DNA of 64,000 bases. It comes from Ceratothoa steindachneri (lineage: Eukaryota; Arthropoda; Malacostraca; Isopoda; Cymothoidae). The DNA is taken from positions 153,698,306 to 153,762,305 of the forward strand of contig OZ018326.1 of NCBI GenBank assembly GCA_963969495.1, given 5' to 3'. The first letter of the stretch is position 1. Every line of letters begins with the position of its first letter. The notes under the pieces were generated by a model. That model had not been told where the DNA came from. It searched no databases and saw only the letters and a program-made list of their open reading frames with translations. Shown piece after piece: positions 55,130 through 64,000 of the stretch. Both the position numbers and the translations under genes were made by a program.

Positions 55130-58105
55130 TGAGGATACACTGCTTCATTTTGGGTGGGAGGTGGTTGATCTCCATGGTAGTGATCAATTTCCCATTCAAA
55201 TATATTTTGGACTGCTACTTCTTGAAAGACCACCCTTATGGTGCTTTGCAAGGGTGACGTGGGTTGCATTTCAGGAGATGATTGATTTCTCTGTGCCAGT
55301 TGAGGACTTTAGGTAGGTGGATGAGGCCGTTGAGTTCTTCTTCGTCAACCTCATCGCCTTGGGTCTAATTACTATTCCTAGATTGTCTAGCTATTTTTCA
55401 TGCTGACCACTAGGTCATCCTAGTGTAAGACCTCCCTCAAACAAAAATGTTATGCCTACATGCTCTATAAATGCCGCTTGGATAATTTCACTGTTGGTGA
55501 ATTTTATTGAGCTACTCTTACATTTTGGTATGTTTCAAAGCAACCCACCGCTCTTCCTGGCAGGCATACATGTCTTCACTTTATGGGAAGACTTGCAGAG
55601 GTGTGGACACAAGTCAAAAAGATTTAGGCGAGCTCCCGCAGGATCCCGCCTCCCAATCTCCAGGAAAATGGTACTGCAATCTTGGACCCTGTGCCCATAG
55701 CAAAGTCCACAACCACTTTTTATGCATTCTCTAGCCTGGATGCTGCTCCACCAGCATTCATCATGACGTTGCTGATGGCTGCCAACTGAACTTTACCTCC
55801 TGAGGCAGAGAACCTTTTATTGACAGGTTTACATTGAATGAGTTGCGTTCCATTCTCGCTTCATGCTTGGACACTGCCCCTGGTCCAGATGGTACCCTGT
55901 ATGTCATGCTTCGATATCTAGGTGAGTGAGGTATTACCTTCTTGTTAGATTTATTCAACAGGATCTTGACAGAGGTTGTCATCCCAGACTTCTGGTGAAT
56001 CGCTAATGTGGTTGCTTTTTGCAAACCAGGGAGAGATCATTCTACCCTCTGGATTATGCTCACCTCCCGTGGGTGCACGTTGATGGAGAAATTGGTAAAT
56101 GTAAGGCTAGCCTTTTTCCTTGGTGATACACTATCATGGAGAATCTCCACACTATGGGGGTGAGAGGATGCCTCCCAATCTTTATTTCTGATTTTTTGCA
56201 AGAGTGTCTATTCCACATATGGGTGGAGGGAGCCCTCTCTGGCCCATTGGAGCATGAAGAGGATGTCCCGCAGGTAAGTGTCCTCAGTGTCACACTCTTT
56301 GCCCTGAGCATCGACGGCATCACCTTGGTGCTGCTGGAAGATGTTCTCACTATGCTCTACATTGACGACCTTTCAATCTCTTTTGACACAGCCCAGATGC
56401 CAACTCTGGAGCATCAACTCCAACAAGCATTGAACTGCATCTCTCACTCGGCCAAAGCACACAGGCTTTGGTTTTCCTTGGCCAAGACTAAGGCAGTGCA
56501 CTTCCGCCATCATCCATGTCTCCACCCTGACCCAGACCTGTTTCTAAATGAGGTGTGCCTGGAAGTTGTGGACTCACTCACCATTTCCTTGGTCTTGTAT
56601 TTGACCGACACCTCATCTGGGAGGCTCATATTTGCAGCCTTGGGGTCTCTTGTACCCACATCATGGCGATAGGACTACTGCCTTACTTTTTTTAGCTATC
56701 CTTTGTTTGTTTGAACTTCACTACATATGTGAGTTTTATGCATCCGCAGCTGGGTGTGTAGTGCGGAAGGTGAACTTGATCCTTTACGCCAGTCTTGGCC
56801 TGGTAACCGGTGCCTTCTGCACATTCCCCATTGAAAGCCTACTTGATGATGCTCTGGAGATGACACTCACTCTGCACAGTGCATTATTTGCTTGTATGCA
56901 CGAGCCCAGCGCCTTCCTCAGCCGGCAACAGCTCTCACTGTATCCACAGCTGATCTTGACAGTGCCTATGCCACAGAGAGACCCAGTCATACTCTGAGCC
57001 CTTTGGGTTTAGGGCTAGGAAACTCCTTCAAGAGCTAGGTATGGCTCTCGTGCCAGTGGCGCCCTTGGTTCTGCCTAGGATGCCACCCCTCTGCTCCCAA
57101 ATTATTGCATATGTCCTTTTTGGAGATCACACTGGAACCATTCCAGTGTATGCGGATCACTCTAAATTCCGAGATGGGGGTTAGTTTCAACACTGTATCC
57201 CCTTTGTTTGAAGTCAACGGAGCTCTGCCAGGTGCTGTTTCTCTCTTTACTGCTGAGCTGGTTGCAATACACTGTTCAGCATGGGAGATAACACAATGTG
57301 CCTGGTTCAGAAACTGTCCCCATTACTACCTGGGGCATTGGAATCTCTGCATCCTCTGGTTAGCAATATACATGATGCCCTGGTTTTGGCAAGCTGGACG
57401 GATGTCAAGATTATCTTTCTTGGGTTCCTGGACATGTAAGAATTTCAGGGAATGAGAGAGCAGACCAGCGTTTCACTCTTCCTCACTGATTACATGTTAG
57501 GAATACGGGTAGCCCTCCAGGCTGCTTGGCAAAGAAGATGGTCGAATGGAATTTAAAGCTGCATGCCATTGCTTTGTGACTGTTCCCATGGACCTGCCTC
57601 CATGGCTTCATGTTACACCGCCATTTGATGGAGCTCTCGCCTCCATCCTATTGTGATAACTTCATTGTCCCCCAGACTATTCAGCACATTTTTGTTGAAT
57701 GTCCCAGTCTGGGTGATCTTTGTGTATGTTACCTGTCCCGGTACTGGGATGAGCGGGGTCGCTACTGCTTGCCCCTTGTACTCGGGACTGGTTCATGCAC
57801 ACAGACTTGCAGACTATACGACTCTGGAGGAAGCTGGCCTCCTACACTTTATTTGACTGTTCTAGGTTGCATGTTCTTGCGATGGGGGGAAGGCCGGCCT
57901 ACCCCCAACACCAGAGCTCGCTTCCTTCTTGTTGCCTTTTTGCTTGTTTTTATTTGTTGTTTTAGCTTGTGTCTTGCCTTCATTCCTCTTTTCTATTTGT
58001 CATTTTCTTGTTTTTAATATATCCTAGGATTAGGCTTTCCATTAATTACAGCAACCTTTGCCTTAGTTGAGGTTCGCCAGATAGGCTCTTAAAATAAAAT
58101 AAAAA
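55130..58105 (+). mobile_element. LINE-D copy 5, 5'-truncated
   Basis: It begins at the end of the endonuclease (FILGGR/ISMVVINF-equivalent of GWEVVDNLHGSDHF, in another frame) and runs through the whole reverse transcriptase and RNase H to the 3' tail (GATAGGCTCTTAAAATAAAA, 58105). Recognisable: GPDGTLYVMLRYLG, LEHEEDVPQVSVLSVTLFALSI, TMLYIDDLSISFDTAQMPTLE (56350-56410; the catalytic IDD is kept), FSLAKTKAVHFRHHPCLHPDPDLFLN, an RNase H remnant (LGSWTCKNFRE-type frame, about 57415) and YCDNFIVPQTIQHIFVECPSL (57650). Many frameshifts; no target duplication found. Confidence 0.8.
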
Positions 58106-58192
58106 ATATCTTCTGTTCACTATTTCGGAGGCTTTCAAATTTTGCTTAAAAAATATTTAACATACTTGTACCAATGCCTAGAGTTACTTGAC

Positions 58193-58300
58193 CTCCCAGC
58201 CCTAATGCATGCATGAAGATCTGCAGCAATATATCTTCCATACATTTCCATTTCATCCATCTTCACTTTCTTTACTCATCTTTCCTTATAAACATTCTGT
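58193..58300. repeat. Interspersed repeat F, copy 3
   Basis: CCAGCCCTAATGCATGCATG, AAGATCTGCAGCAATATATC and TTCACTTTCTTTACTCATC match the second half of the copies near 24430 and 44120. 58301-58702 holds nothing else recognisable. Confidence 0.5.
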
Positions 58301-58702
58301 GAGAGAAACCCTTGTTAGTTCTCAAATTTGTTTATTTGGATCATTCAGGTTGCGTTATGAAAGAAGTTGGTTAGAATATTCGGTTTCATTTATAATAGTT
58401 TGGTTGTGATATACTCTAGTTAAATGTATAAAAACTGAATTATAGTTTCCACTTTTTGTTTTTTATTTTATTGTATATGTAAATATTAAAATATTTAGCT
58501 CATGACTTAGTATAGGGTGATTTAAATATGTCTGTGCTACTGCTAAAAATACATTTTTATTCTTCCTTATCTTGTCATCAATGTCTCTCTAATAGGGCAT
58601 TGTGGTGATAATGATTGCAGAATAATAGTAGTGTTACAAATACATTACTTTTGCAGACAAATTTCTTGATTTAAAAAAAAAAATCATTGTTTTTTGTTAC
58701 AG

Positions 58703-58881
58703 TGAGCCAAGATCCTCGCATATTAAATAGTGATATTTTTAATGGTTGGTTAGTGTGGGCACAAAATGAAACACAGTGCTTTAATGGAGTTGAAGATGTT
58801 TTGGTTGAAGTATATACAATGAATGGACAAAAAATAAGTTTGAAAGTTTCTCCCACTCTACAAACCAATGATTTATTGGAG
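58703..58881 (+). CDS. SNX17: Sorting nexin-17, coding exon 3 (end of PX, start of FERM F1)
   Basis: Acceptor TTTTGTTACAG ends at 58702; donor GAG|GTAAATATC at 58882. The two first bases complete Leu85, and the exon then encodes SQDPRILNSDIFNGWLVWAQ, which closes the PX domain (QDP-L-NS--FN-WL--AQ). VEDVLVEVYTMNGQKISLKV and TNDLLE begin the ubiquitin-like F1 lobe. It ends in phase 0 at residue 144. The match to SNX17 covers the whole exon. Confidence 0.92.
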
Positions 58882-58914
58882 GTAAATATCTAGTTTATGT
58901 TATAGACTAAAAAA

Positions 58915-59045
58915 TTGTTTCCACTCGGCTTAGCCAATTGGAAACAGCTTCTGATTCTAGCAAAGTTAGGCCATGTCAGGTGTGATTAGTTGCTGCATGA
59001 AGTCCCACTTCAAGTTAACTTCCCAGCAGCTGCTATATGCTGTAA
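58915..59045. repeat. Interspersed repeat G, copy 2, first half
   Basis: GGAAACAGCTTCTGATTCTA, TAGTTGCTGCATGAAGTCCCA and AACTTCCCAGCAGCTGC match the start of repeat G copy 1. The rest of the repeat continues at 59291 after a LINE-A fragment. Confidence 0.48.
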
Positions 59046-59290
59046 GACTCATACATAGCAATGGGTTTAGGCAGAGATAGGTAAAAATTGGTTTACAAAT
59101 TGAGTGGTAGGTGAATAGAATAGGCTCACTAGTCATGCAATTGAAGCTTCCTTCCTGTGGAGTTTTAAGAATAGATTAGATAGATTTATGGATGAGGATG
59201 GTAGGTGGGACTGAACTGGGTGATTGGAACAGGAGCTGCCTCATATAGGGTATTGATTAGACCTTTGACAACTTCTTTTCATATGTTCTT
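59046..59290 (+). mobile_element. LINE-A-like 3' fragment inside repeat G
   Basis: It contains AGCAATGGGTTTA, AATTGGTTTACAAATTGAGT, GAATAGGCTCACTAG and GAATAGATTAGATAGATTTATG, followed by GGAACAGGAGCTGCC and a CATATGTTCTTAT end, in the order of the LINE-A ORF2 C-terminus and tail. Roughly 10-15 per cent diverged from copies 1-3 by eye, so older. Confidence 0.72.
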
Positions 59291-59400
59291 ATATCCCTGG
59301 TTTGAGTCTCGCATTAATCAGTAGGTCCCTACTGAGAAATAAAGGCATCTTAAATGAGAGCAGATCAGTGGTAAAACCACTACCAATAAAAATAGGTCTG
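59291..59400. repeat. Interspersed repeat G, copy 2, second half
   Basis: CTGGTTTGAGTCTCGC (B-box-like), AATCAG, CCTACTGAGAAATAAA and AAATGAGAGCAGATCAGTGG match the second half of repeat G copy 1 at 53200-53275. Confidence 0.48.
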
Positions 59401-60094
59401 TGTGGGAAACAACTCGTACCATGTGCATCCCCAAGTAACATATTGTAGGTGGAGTATTGGTGATCTCTGATATCAAACCTATCCTACTAGCTGTAGGCAT
59501 CAAAATGAACCATGATCCCCTTGCCAACACACAATCCACAGGAGCCAGGGCTCCATAAAATGGTAACAAATATAAACAGTGGGTACACTACACCTCTCCA
59601 ACCTTCCCATCATAGAACCCTACACCAGAAATTGGACCTGTAACACTTGCCTGAACACTCTCCAAACACCCTCTATAACAAACCAAAACATCACACCCTA
59701 AATATACACTCCATCTTCAACTAACACACTTGAATTACAATTTTGTTTACACAAGTACACCACACTAGACACCAAATAAAGCACATACACTCATAGCATT
59801 GGTACATAATGCCATTTCCATCATTAACACCACACTTCACACCATAACACCCCTATACAATTACTCAACACTGAAAATTCAATCCTTTAGAACTAAAGTC
59901 AAGAAAATGGAAATTTAACCTTGTAAACCTATACATCCCGCCCCCATTCCAACATTTAAGCATACAGTTCCCTAGCATCTCTACATTTTTCGTTTGCTTC
60001 TCTCTCACTCATCTGATGAGATAATCACATGATTTAATCCATGATTAAGCGAAAGTCTATTGGGACTGGGTGTCTACACCAAAGGTTTCTAATC
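59401..60094. other. No recognised feature
   Basis: A-, C- and T-rich intronic sequence. No frame or repeat was recognised. Confidence 0.5.
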
Positions 60095-60410
60095 CATGAT
60101 TGCAAGCTGTCCTTCCTCTTCTCTCTTCTTCATATAGCTATGACACAGTCTGGATGTGTGCCTAGGATCATCGTCATGTTCTAATTTATTTGATATTTTA
60201 TAAGATCTACAAAATCGCCAGGCAAAGAGACCCAAATTATCAAACCACCTCTGCCATGCTTCACTGTAGACAATAAAACTGAGGAGCCATTTATTACCAC
60301 TTTCCCTTACAAAAACTGTTTATGAACCAAAATTTCCAAAACTTGTACTCATTAGTTCAAAAAAACCTTTTCCATTTATCATTACCCTAGATTGATGCTT
60401 TTTAGCCCAG
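60095..60410 (-). pseudogene. Tc1-type transposase fragment
   Basis: The minus strand gives NWAKKHQSRVM, a changed FELFGS-like stretch (FGNFGS), VKHGRGGLIIW, GDFVDLIKYQIN and LEHDDDPRHTSRLC (the DNDPKHTS motif with the second catalytic Asp), with frameshifts. It is a different copy from the Tc1 at 36848-39475. Confidence 0.68.
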
Positions 60411-62620
60411 TTACCTCACAAGAGCACTATAATCTGCTTTTCTAAAGTCTGGGATTTTAATCTTATTTATCCTACTGATAATCATGCTCCATTTTAACTT
60501 AAATCTAATTCTGCAATGGTTGCTATTTCCCCAATTTTCCCCAATATCTGTATCCCTGATGCTTTCTTTTCCATTGGTTATAACTAAATCCAATATATCA
60601 TCACCCCTAGTTTTTCTAATTTCCCTTTATGGAATATTCCTAATCTCCAGCAATTAAATGCTTAATCATTGTCTCATATTCCTGATCTACACTATTCTTC
60701 TCTACCTGAGGGGTATCTTCTCCTTTGACTGCTCTCATTGACATCACATTTTGTACCCTGACCTGACTGACCTGCTAGCCCCCAAACAACAGTCGCCAGG
60801 TACCTTCCCAGAGCACTATAATCTGTTTTTTTAAAGTCTGGGATTTTAATTTTATTTATCCTACTGATAAACCCATTCCATTTTAAGAAATCTAATTTTT
60901 CAATGGTCACTATTTCCCCAATCGTTGTATCCCTAATACCTTTTTCCATATTTGTTATAACTAAATCTATCATCACCCCTAGTGTATTGGTTTTCAACTT
61001 GCCAAAGAAAATTATCCTGCACCATATTAAAAAATTCCTCAGTCTCCTGATCACCTACAAGTGCTTACCAGTCTATATTTCTGCAATTAAAATCACCCAT
61101 TATACACACAGGATTACTAGTATGTGCATGTTCTATCTCCTGCCAGAAAAAACAGGAAGCTTCCCTACTAAGATTTGTTGGTCTTTATAATAAATAATCT
61201 TATGACAAGTTTATCCTTCCCTTCTTTAACATCTGGCCATAATGACTGTGTCAGTATCTATTTTAATTGTAGTGTTTTCACAACAATGGAGATTATCTCT
61301 AGTATAAATAATCATCCCTCATCCTTTCATCCTGTTCCTATCTCTATGAAACATATTATAAGCATAAATCTGGACCTCCATTCTAAAGTTCTTTTCCGAC
61401 AAATCAAGTGACTCTATTATCAAAATAATGTCAAAATTCTCAACACTCACTATCTCTCTTAACAAATCCATCCCCCCTTTTCCTTATGATCCTACTATTT
61501 GTGTAGTATATTTTCAATATATCGTTCTTTATGGTCTTATCATTACTACACTACCTTCCTAGTCCTTTACTCATTTGCCTGCTTGTTACTCTCCAAATTC
61601 ATCTGAATGCCCTCACCCCTACCTGCCTCATCTTACTTACCTATGTCCCTGATAGCCTATACCTATACTTCCCTTGAGACCGTCACTTTCACACCCTTGC
61701 AACTCAAGTGCTACCCACCCATTGCATACAAATCCTCCCTTCCAAAAAAAACTCACTCCATGTATTCAAAAACACTAGTCTCATACTTTCGCTCTCTCAT
61801 TTATCCCAACTGTGCATGAGATCCACTCACTCTCTACTCTAAGCCTAGGTAAAATTCCTGACTACACACTTTCTACTACTATCCTGAAACTTTCCTAACA
61901 AATCCCCATATTTAGACACTAGCTCCTTTCACCAAGTTTTCCTTATGTCATTCACCAACTGCATCCCTTTCAGTTCCATCCACTATCTTTTCAACGCTCT
62001 CACTCATATGTTACATGTGCACCTAGCATATAAACCCTCATCTTACTCCTGCACTCAGATTAAAAAAAAGTCATGTCTAAATACCTAACCTGTGAATCAC
62101 CCACCACAAGCACTTCATTTGCTTTGCATGCGCTGATAGCCCCCTCCCTTTCTCCTAGGTCTACTAAGACACTCAGCCTTTTCCTCCAAGTAATAGGTGT
62201 AGACCTAGGTCTACTATCCCCACTTCCTTAACACCTGCATCCCTACTTCCATCTAGAACAGGAGATACCTCACTAGCTACCTGTTTACTTGCTGCCTTAC
62301 CACCCTCCACTCACTACTATCTCCACTAGCCCTACTCCTAACTAATGTAAATGGGCTAACCATATGATCCCCAGAATTTCCCTTAGGCAGTGTACATTCC
62401 ACTGTACACTCTTGCAGCTCACATACAACGCAAATAGTCCCTGCTCCTACCATTCCACATCCAGCACAAACACACTCAGCTCTAAAGATAAAGCAAATAT
62501 CTTAAGCAACTTTCATGGGGTGTTTGATCTCTGGAAGAAACTCCCCCTTTTGGCAGTATTCATTGAGGTGACTGGCATAGAGGCATGACCCTAGGCCTGG
62601 AGCTACACCAACAATAACAA
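60411..62620 (-). mobile_element. LINE-A-like relic with ORF1 and endonuclease, partly duplicated
   Basis: Minus-strand order: ORF1 remnants at about 62600-61600, then endonuclease at about 61270-60640. The latter has NPVCIMGDFNCRNIDW (about 61105), ALVGDQETEEFF, MIDLVITNMEKGIRD, INKIKIPDFKKTDYSALGRYL and QEYETMIKHLI. A second copy of the middle part (DLVITNGKESIRDTDIGENWGNSNHCRIRF, INKIKIPDFRKADYSAL) follows at 60625-60420, so there is a duplication or a second truncated element. The protein is clearly LINE-A-like but older than copies 1-3. No reverse transcriptase remains. Confidence 0.75.
61600..62600 (-). pseudogene. CR1-type LINE ORF1 remnant: Cys-rich region and GDSL-esterase-like domain
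   Basis: The minus strand reads CVCAGCGMVGAGTICVVCELQEC (about 62500-62400, zinc-finger-like). Further on are ANEVLVVGDSQVRYLDMTF (about 62120), SVEKIVDGTERDAVGE (about 62000), and SEFFLEGRICMQW (about 61760). VVVGDSQVRYLD corresponds to the GDS block I of SGNH/GDSL esterase domains, known from ORF1 of CR1-type LINEs; the DSEFF-like and DGVHL parts are eroded. Many stops and frameshifts. This supports a CR1-type assignment for the A/B group. Confidence 0.58.
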
Positions 62621-63124
62621 GGTTTGCTCTTACAGTTGTCTTCCAAAATCTTATTATTCTTGTGCTATTAGTGAATGGAGTGAATATACTCTTCCTCATT
62701 ATACTAGCTTCTTTGCATTATCTATCTTCTCCCCTATATCTCGCTACTAGGGGATGAAAGGGGTTCACTCTTAAATTTGTAGGGTGAAAGATAAAATGCT
62801 GGAACTCATTCAAACCCTGTTTCTACAAATGTACTGGCTAAGTGCATGTTATTTCCTTCTAACACTGTTCTTGAATATTCCATTGTGCCATACAAACCCT
62901 GAAAATGAGTAATCTGATGGGGCTATGGTCAAATCCCCAACAATTGATCAAGAGACTAAAATGTAAACTTGTGTATGACTCCGGGCTCTCCTACATTTTA
63001 TATAATTTCCTAAATGTTTATTTTTACATGATAACATTAGAAGGATGAAATTATTTTAAATGGCTATTGATAGAGGCAAAATTTGCCATTTGGTAAAAAG
63101 ATCAGTGTTCTTATTTTGTTTCAG
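62621..63124. other. End of SNX17 intron 3; nothing recognised
   Basis: AT-rich, no repeat or frame of note. The acceptor TTTGTTTCAG ends at 63124. Confidence 0.55.
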
Positions 63125-63212
63125 AAAGTTTGTAAGCATTTAAATTTACCCAATCATCTCGTTTACTACTTTTCTTTGTATCTGATGAGAAAAGACAATA
63201 AAGATATTACAG
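63125..63212 (+). CDS. SNX17: Sorting nexin-17, coding exon 4 (FERM F1)
   Basis: It starts in phase 0 with KVCKHLNLPNHLVYYFSLYL and ends KDNKDIT plus one base before GTAGGTG (phase 1). The KL-LP--L-YFSL-L segment is typical of the SNX17 F1 lobe. Residues 145-173. Intron 4 is only 101 bases, in contrast to the preceding ones. Confidence 0.9.
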
Positions 63213-63313
63213 GTAGGTGTATAAATGCTTCATTTTAGAGCATATTCACATATTTTTGAGTTTCATAAATTAAAATATAGGTAGTTTCTAAATCTATGAC
63301 TTTTCAAATTTAG

Positions 63314-63398
63314 TTATAAAGAAACTTCAAGATTTTGAAAGCCCATACATATCTCAAAAATATTCAAGGATTCCACTGAAGATAGTTCTTCGAAAATC
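63314..63398 (+). CDS. SNX17: Sorting nexin-17, coding exon 5 (end of FERM F1)
   Basis: Acceptor TTTAG ends at 63313 and donor TC|GTGAGT at 63399 (phase 2). It encodes residues 174-201: VIKKLQDFESPYISQ, then PLKIVLRK and the first two bases of Ser. FESPY-S---S---KIVLRKS is the conserved end of F1 in SNX17. The F2 and F3 lobes, which bind the cargo motif, and the Retriever-binding C-terminus lie beyond the window; the part seen is roughly 43 per cent of the family's usual length of about 470 residues. Confidence 0.9.
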
Positions 63399-64000
63399 GT
63401 GAGTCTTTTATGATTATGCTAATCATCTTTGTATGCCAAATATGGCCTGAATGCTTCTTGATGTTTGTTATAATATCCCAAGGGAGAATAAGAGCAAGTC
63501 TGTAAACTACTTTATACACTGTAGGTCACCCTGAGCTTATGTGTTAACTAGATGCTTTTTTGATTCAAAAGCCATTTAGATTGCCTCTCATGCTCTAATC
63601 TTTCTCAATTAGACTCATGCCTTAAGTGCTCCACAAAGGGCACATAAGGTAGAAGTAACATCTGGAGAACTGTGCACTCTCCTAGCCCCATGCCTGCAAA
63701 GAAAGCTTAAGTAATAGTGGAAACTGTTCCCATTACTGCCTGGACCTAAACACTGGTAGACCTCTTTAACTGTCTTTTTGCTAATTCTTCCTTCTTCTAT
63801 CTACTATTAAGAAGCTGAGCAGCATTCATGTCAGAGTAAAGGCTTTGGAATCTTGAAAATGTCTTCAACATTTTAGAATCAGGCATAAGGTACACACTTA
63901 TATAAGAATAGTTTTTTTTTATTTGCACTTCCAACAGCATGTTGACTATAGTTGTTTTTTTTTCAGCACTACTGGTGTCTGATAAATCTTGTGACCTTTA
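63399..64000 (+). other. SNX17: SNX17 intron 5, 5' part
   Basis: Starts at the GTGAGT donor. No further exon could be joined in phase within the window. Confidence 0.6.

Noticed and set aside
63967..64000. Possible SNX17 exon 6 at the window edge: acceptor-like TTTTTTTTTCAG followed by CACTACTGG, reminding of the YW after KIVLRKS
   Set aside because: Joined to exon 5 in phase 2 it reads Ser-Thr-Thr-Gly-Val and then TGA. The YW reading would need a splice site without AG, and the following residues do not match the family.

Overview
This is a gene-poor, transposon-rich piece of an animal genome. The only host gene I can support is the 5' part of a sorting nexin-17 (SNX17) orthologue on the + strand. 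It has five coding exons at 25286-25345, 53403-53595, 58703-58881, 63125-63212 and 63314-63398. They join in consistent phases to 605 coding bases (201 complete residues), covering the PX domain and the F1 part of the FERM-like module, and the gene runs off the right edge. The long AT-rich introns, the mix of CR1/L2-type and I/Jockey-type LINEs, Tc1/mariner, pogo and hAT elements, and the resemblance of LINE-A/B to repeats I remember from decapods suggest an arthropod, probably a crustacean. The organism assignment is inference.

Upstream of SNX17 (1-25285): a decayed Ty3/gypsy element (1-1365, minus), then a nest of CR1/L2-type LINEs (1903-12759). I call these LINE-A, -B and -C. LINE-B copy 1 sits inside LINE-C. 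A 5'-truncated LINE-A and a 240-bp LINE-B stub sit inside LINE-B copy 2. An 81-bp-TIR element (3689-4433) abuts LINE-A copy 1. Copy 3 of LINE-A keeps one long ORF2 frame with a single internal stop. Further right are LINE scraps, a complete but dead pogo-type transposon with TIRs and TA duplication (18460-21045), and a degenerate copy of a two-copy family of cysteine-containing, possibly DDE-type proteins (22071-23880).

SNX17 intron 1 (25346-53402, 28 kb) holds a near full-length I/Jockey-type LINE (LINE-D copy 1, 25531-32092), the second copy of the two-copy family (33900-32104, minus), a hAT transposase split by a LINE-D tail, a Tc1 element carrying another IS630/Tc1-type element directly beyond its stop codon, an unrelated I-type LINE (LINE-E) split by a hAT-like MITE, a mariner, and LINE-D copy 3 inserted in LINE-D copy 2 with a 13-14 bp target duplication. 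Introns 2 and 3 hold LINE-D copy 5, another LINE reverse transcriptase (LINE-H), a Tc1 scrap, a LINE-A-like relic with an esterase-type ORF1 region, and short interspersed repeats.

No transposon gene in the window looks intact. Autonomous activity is unlikely from these copies; their value is as a layered insertion record and as sequence that SNX17 transcription must cross. I saw no rRNA, CRISPR array or convincing tRNA gene. All homology calls come from reading the translations, not from database searches.
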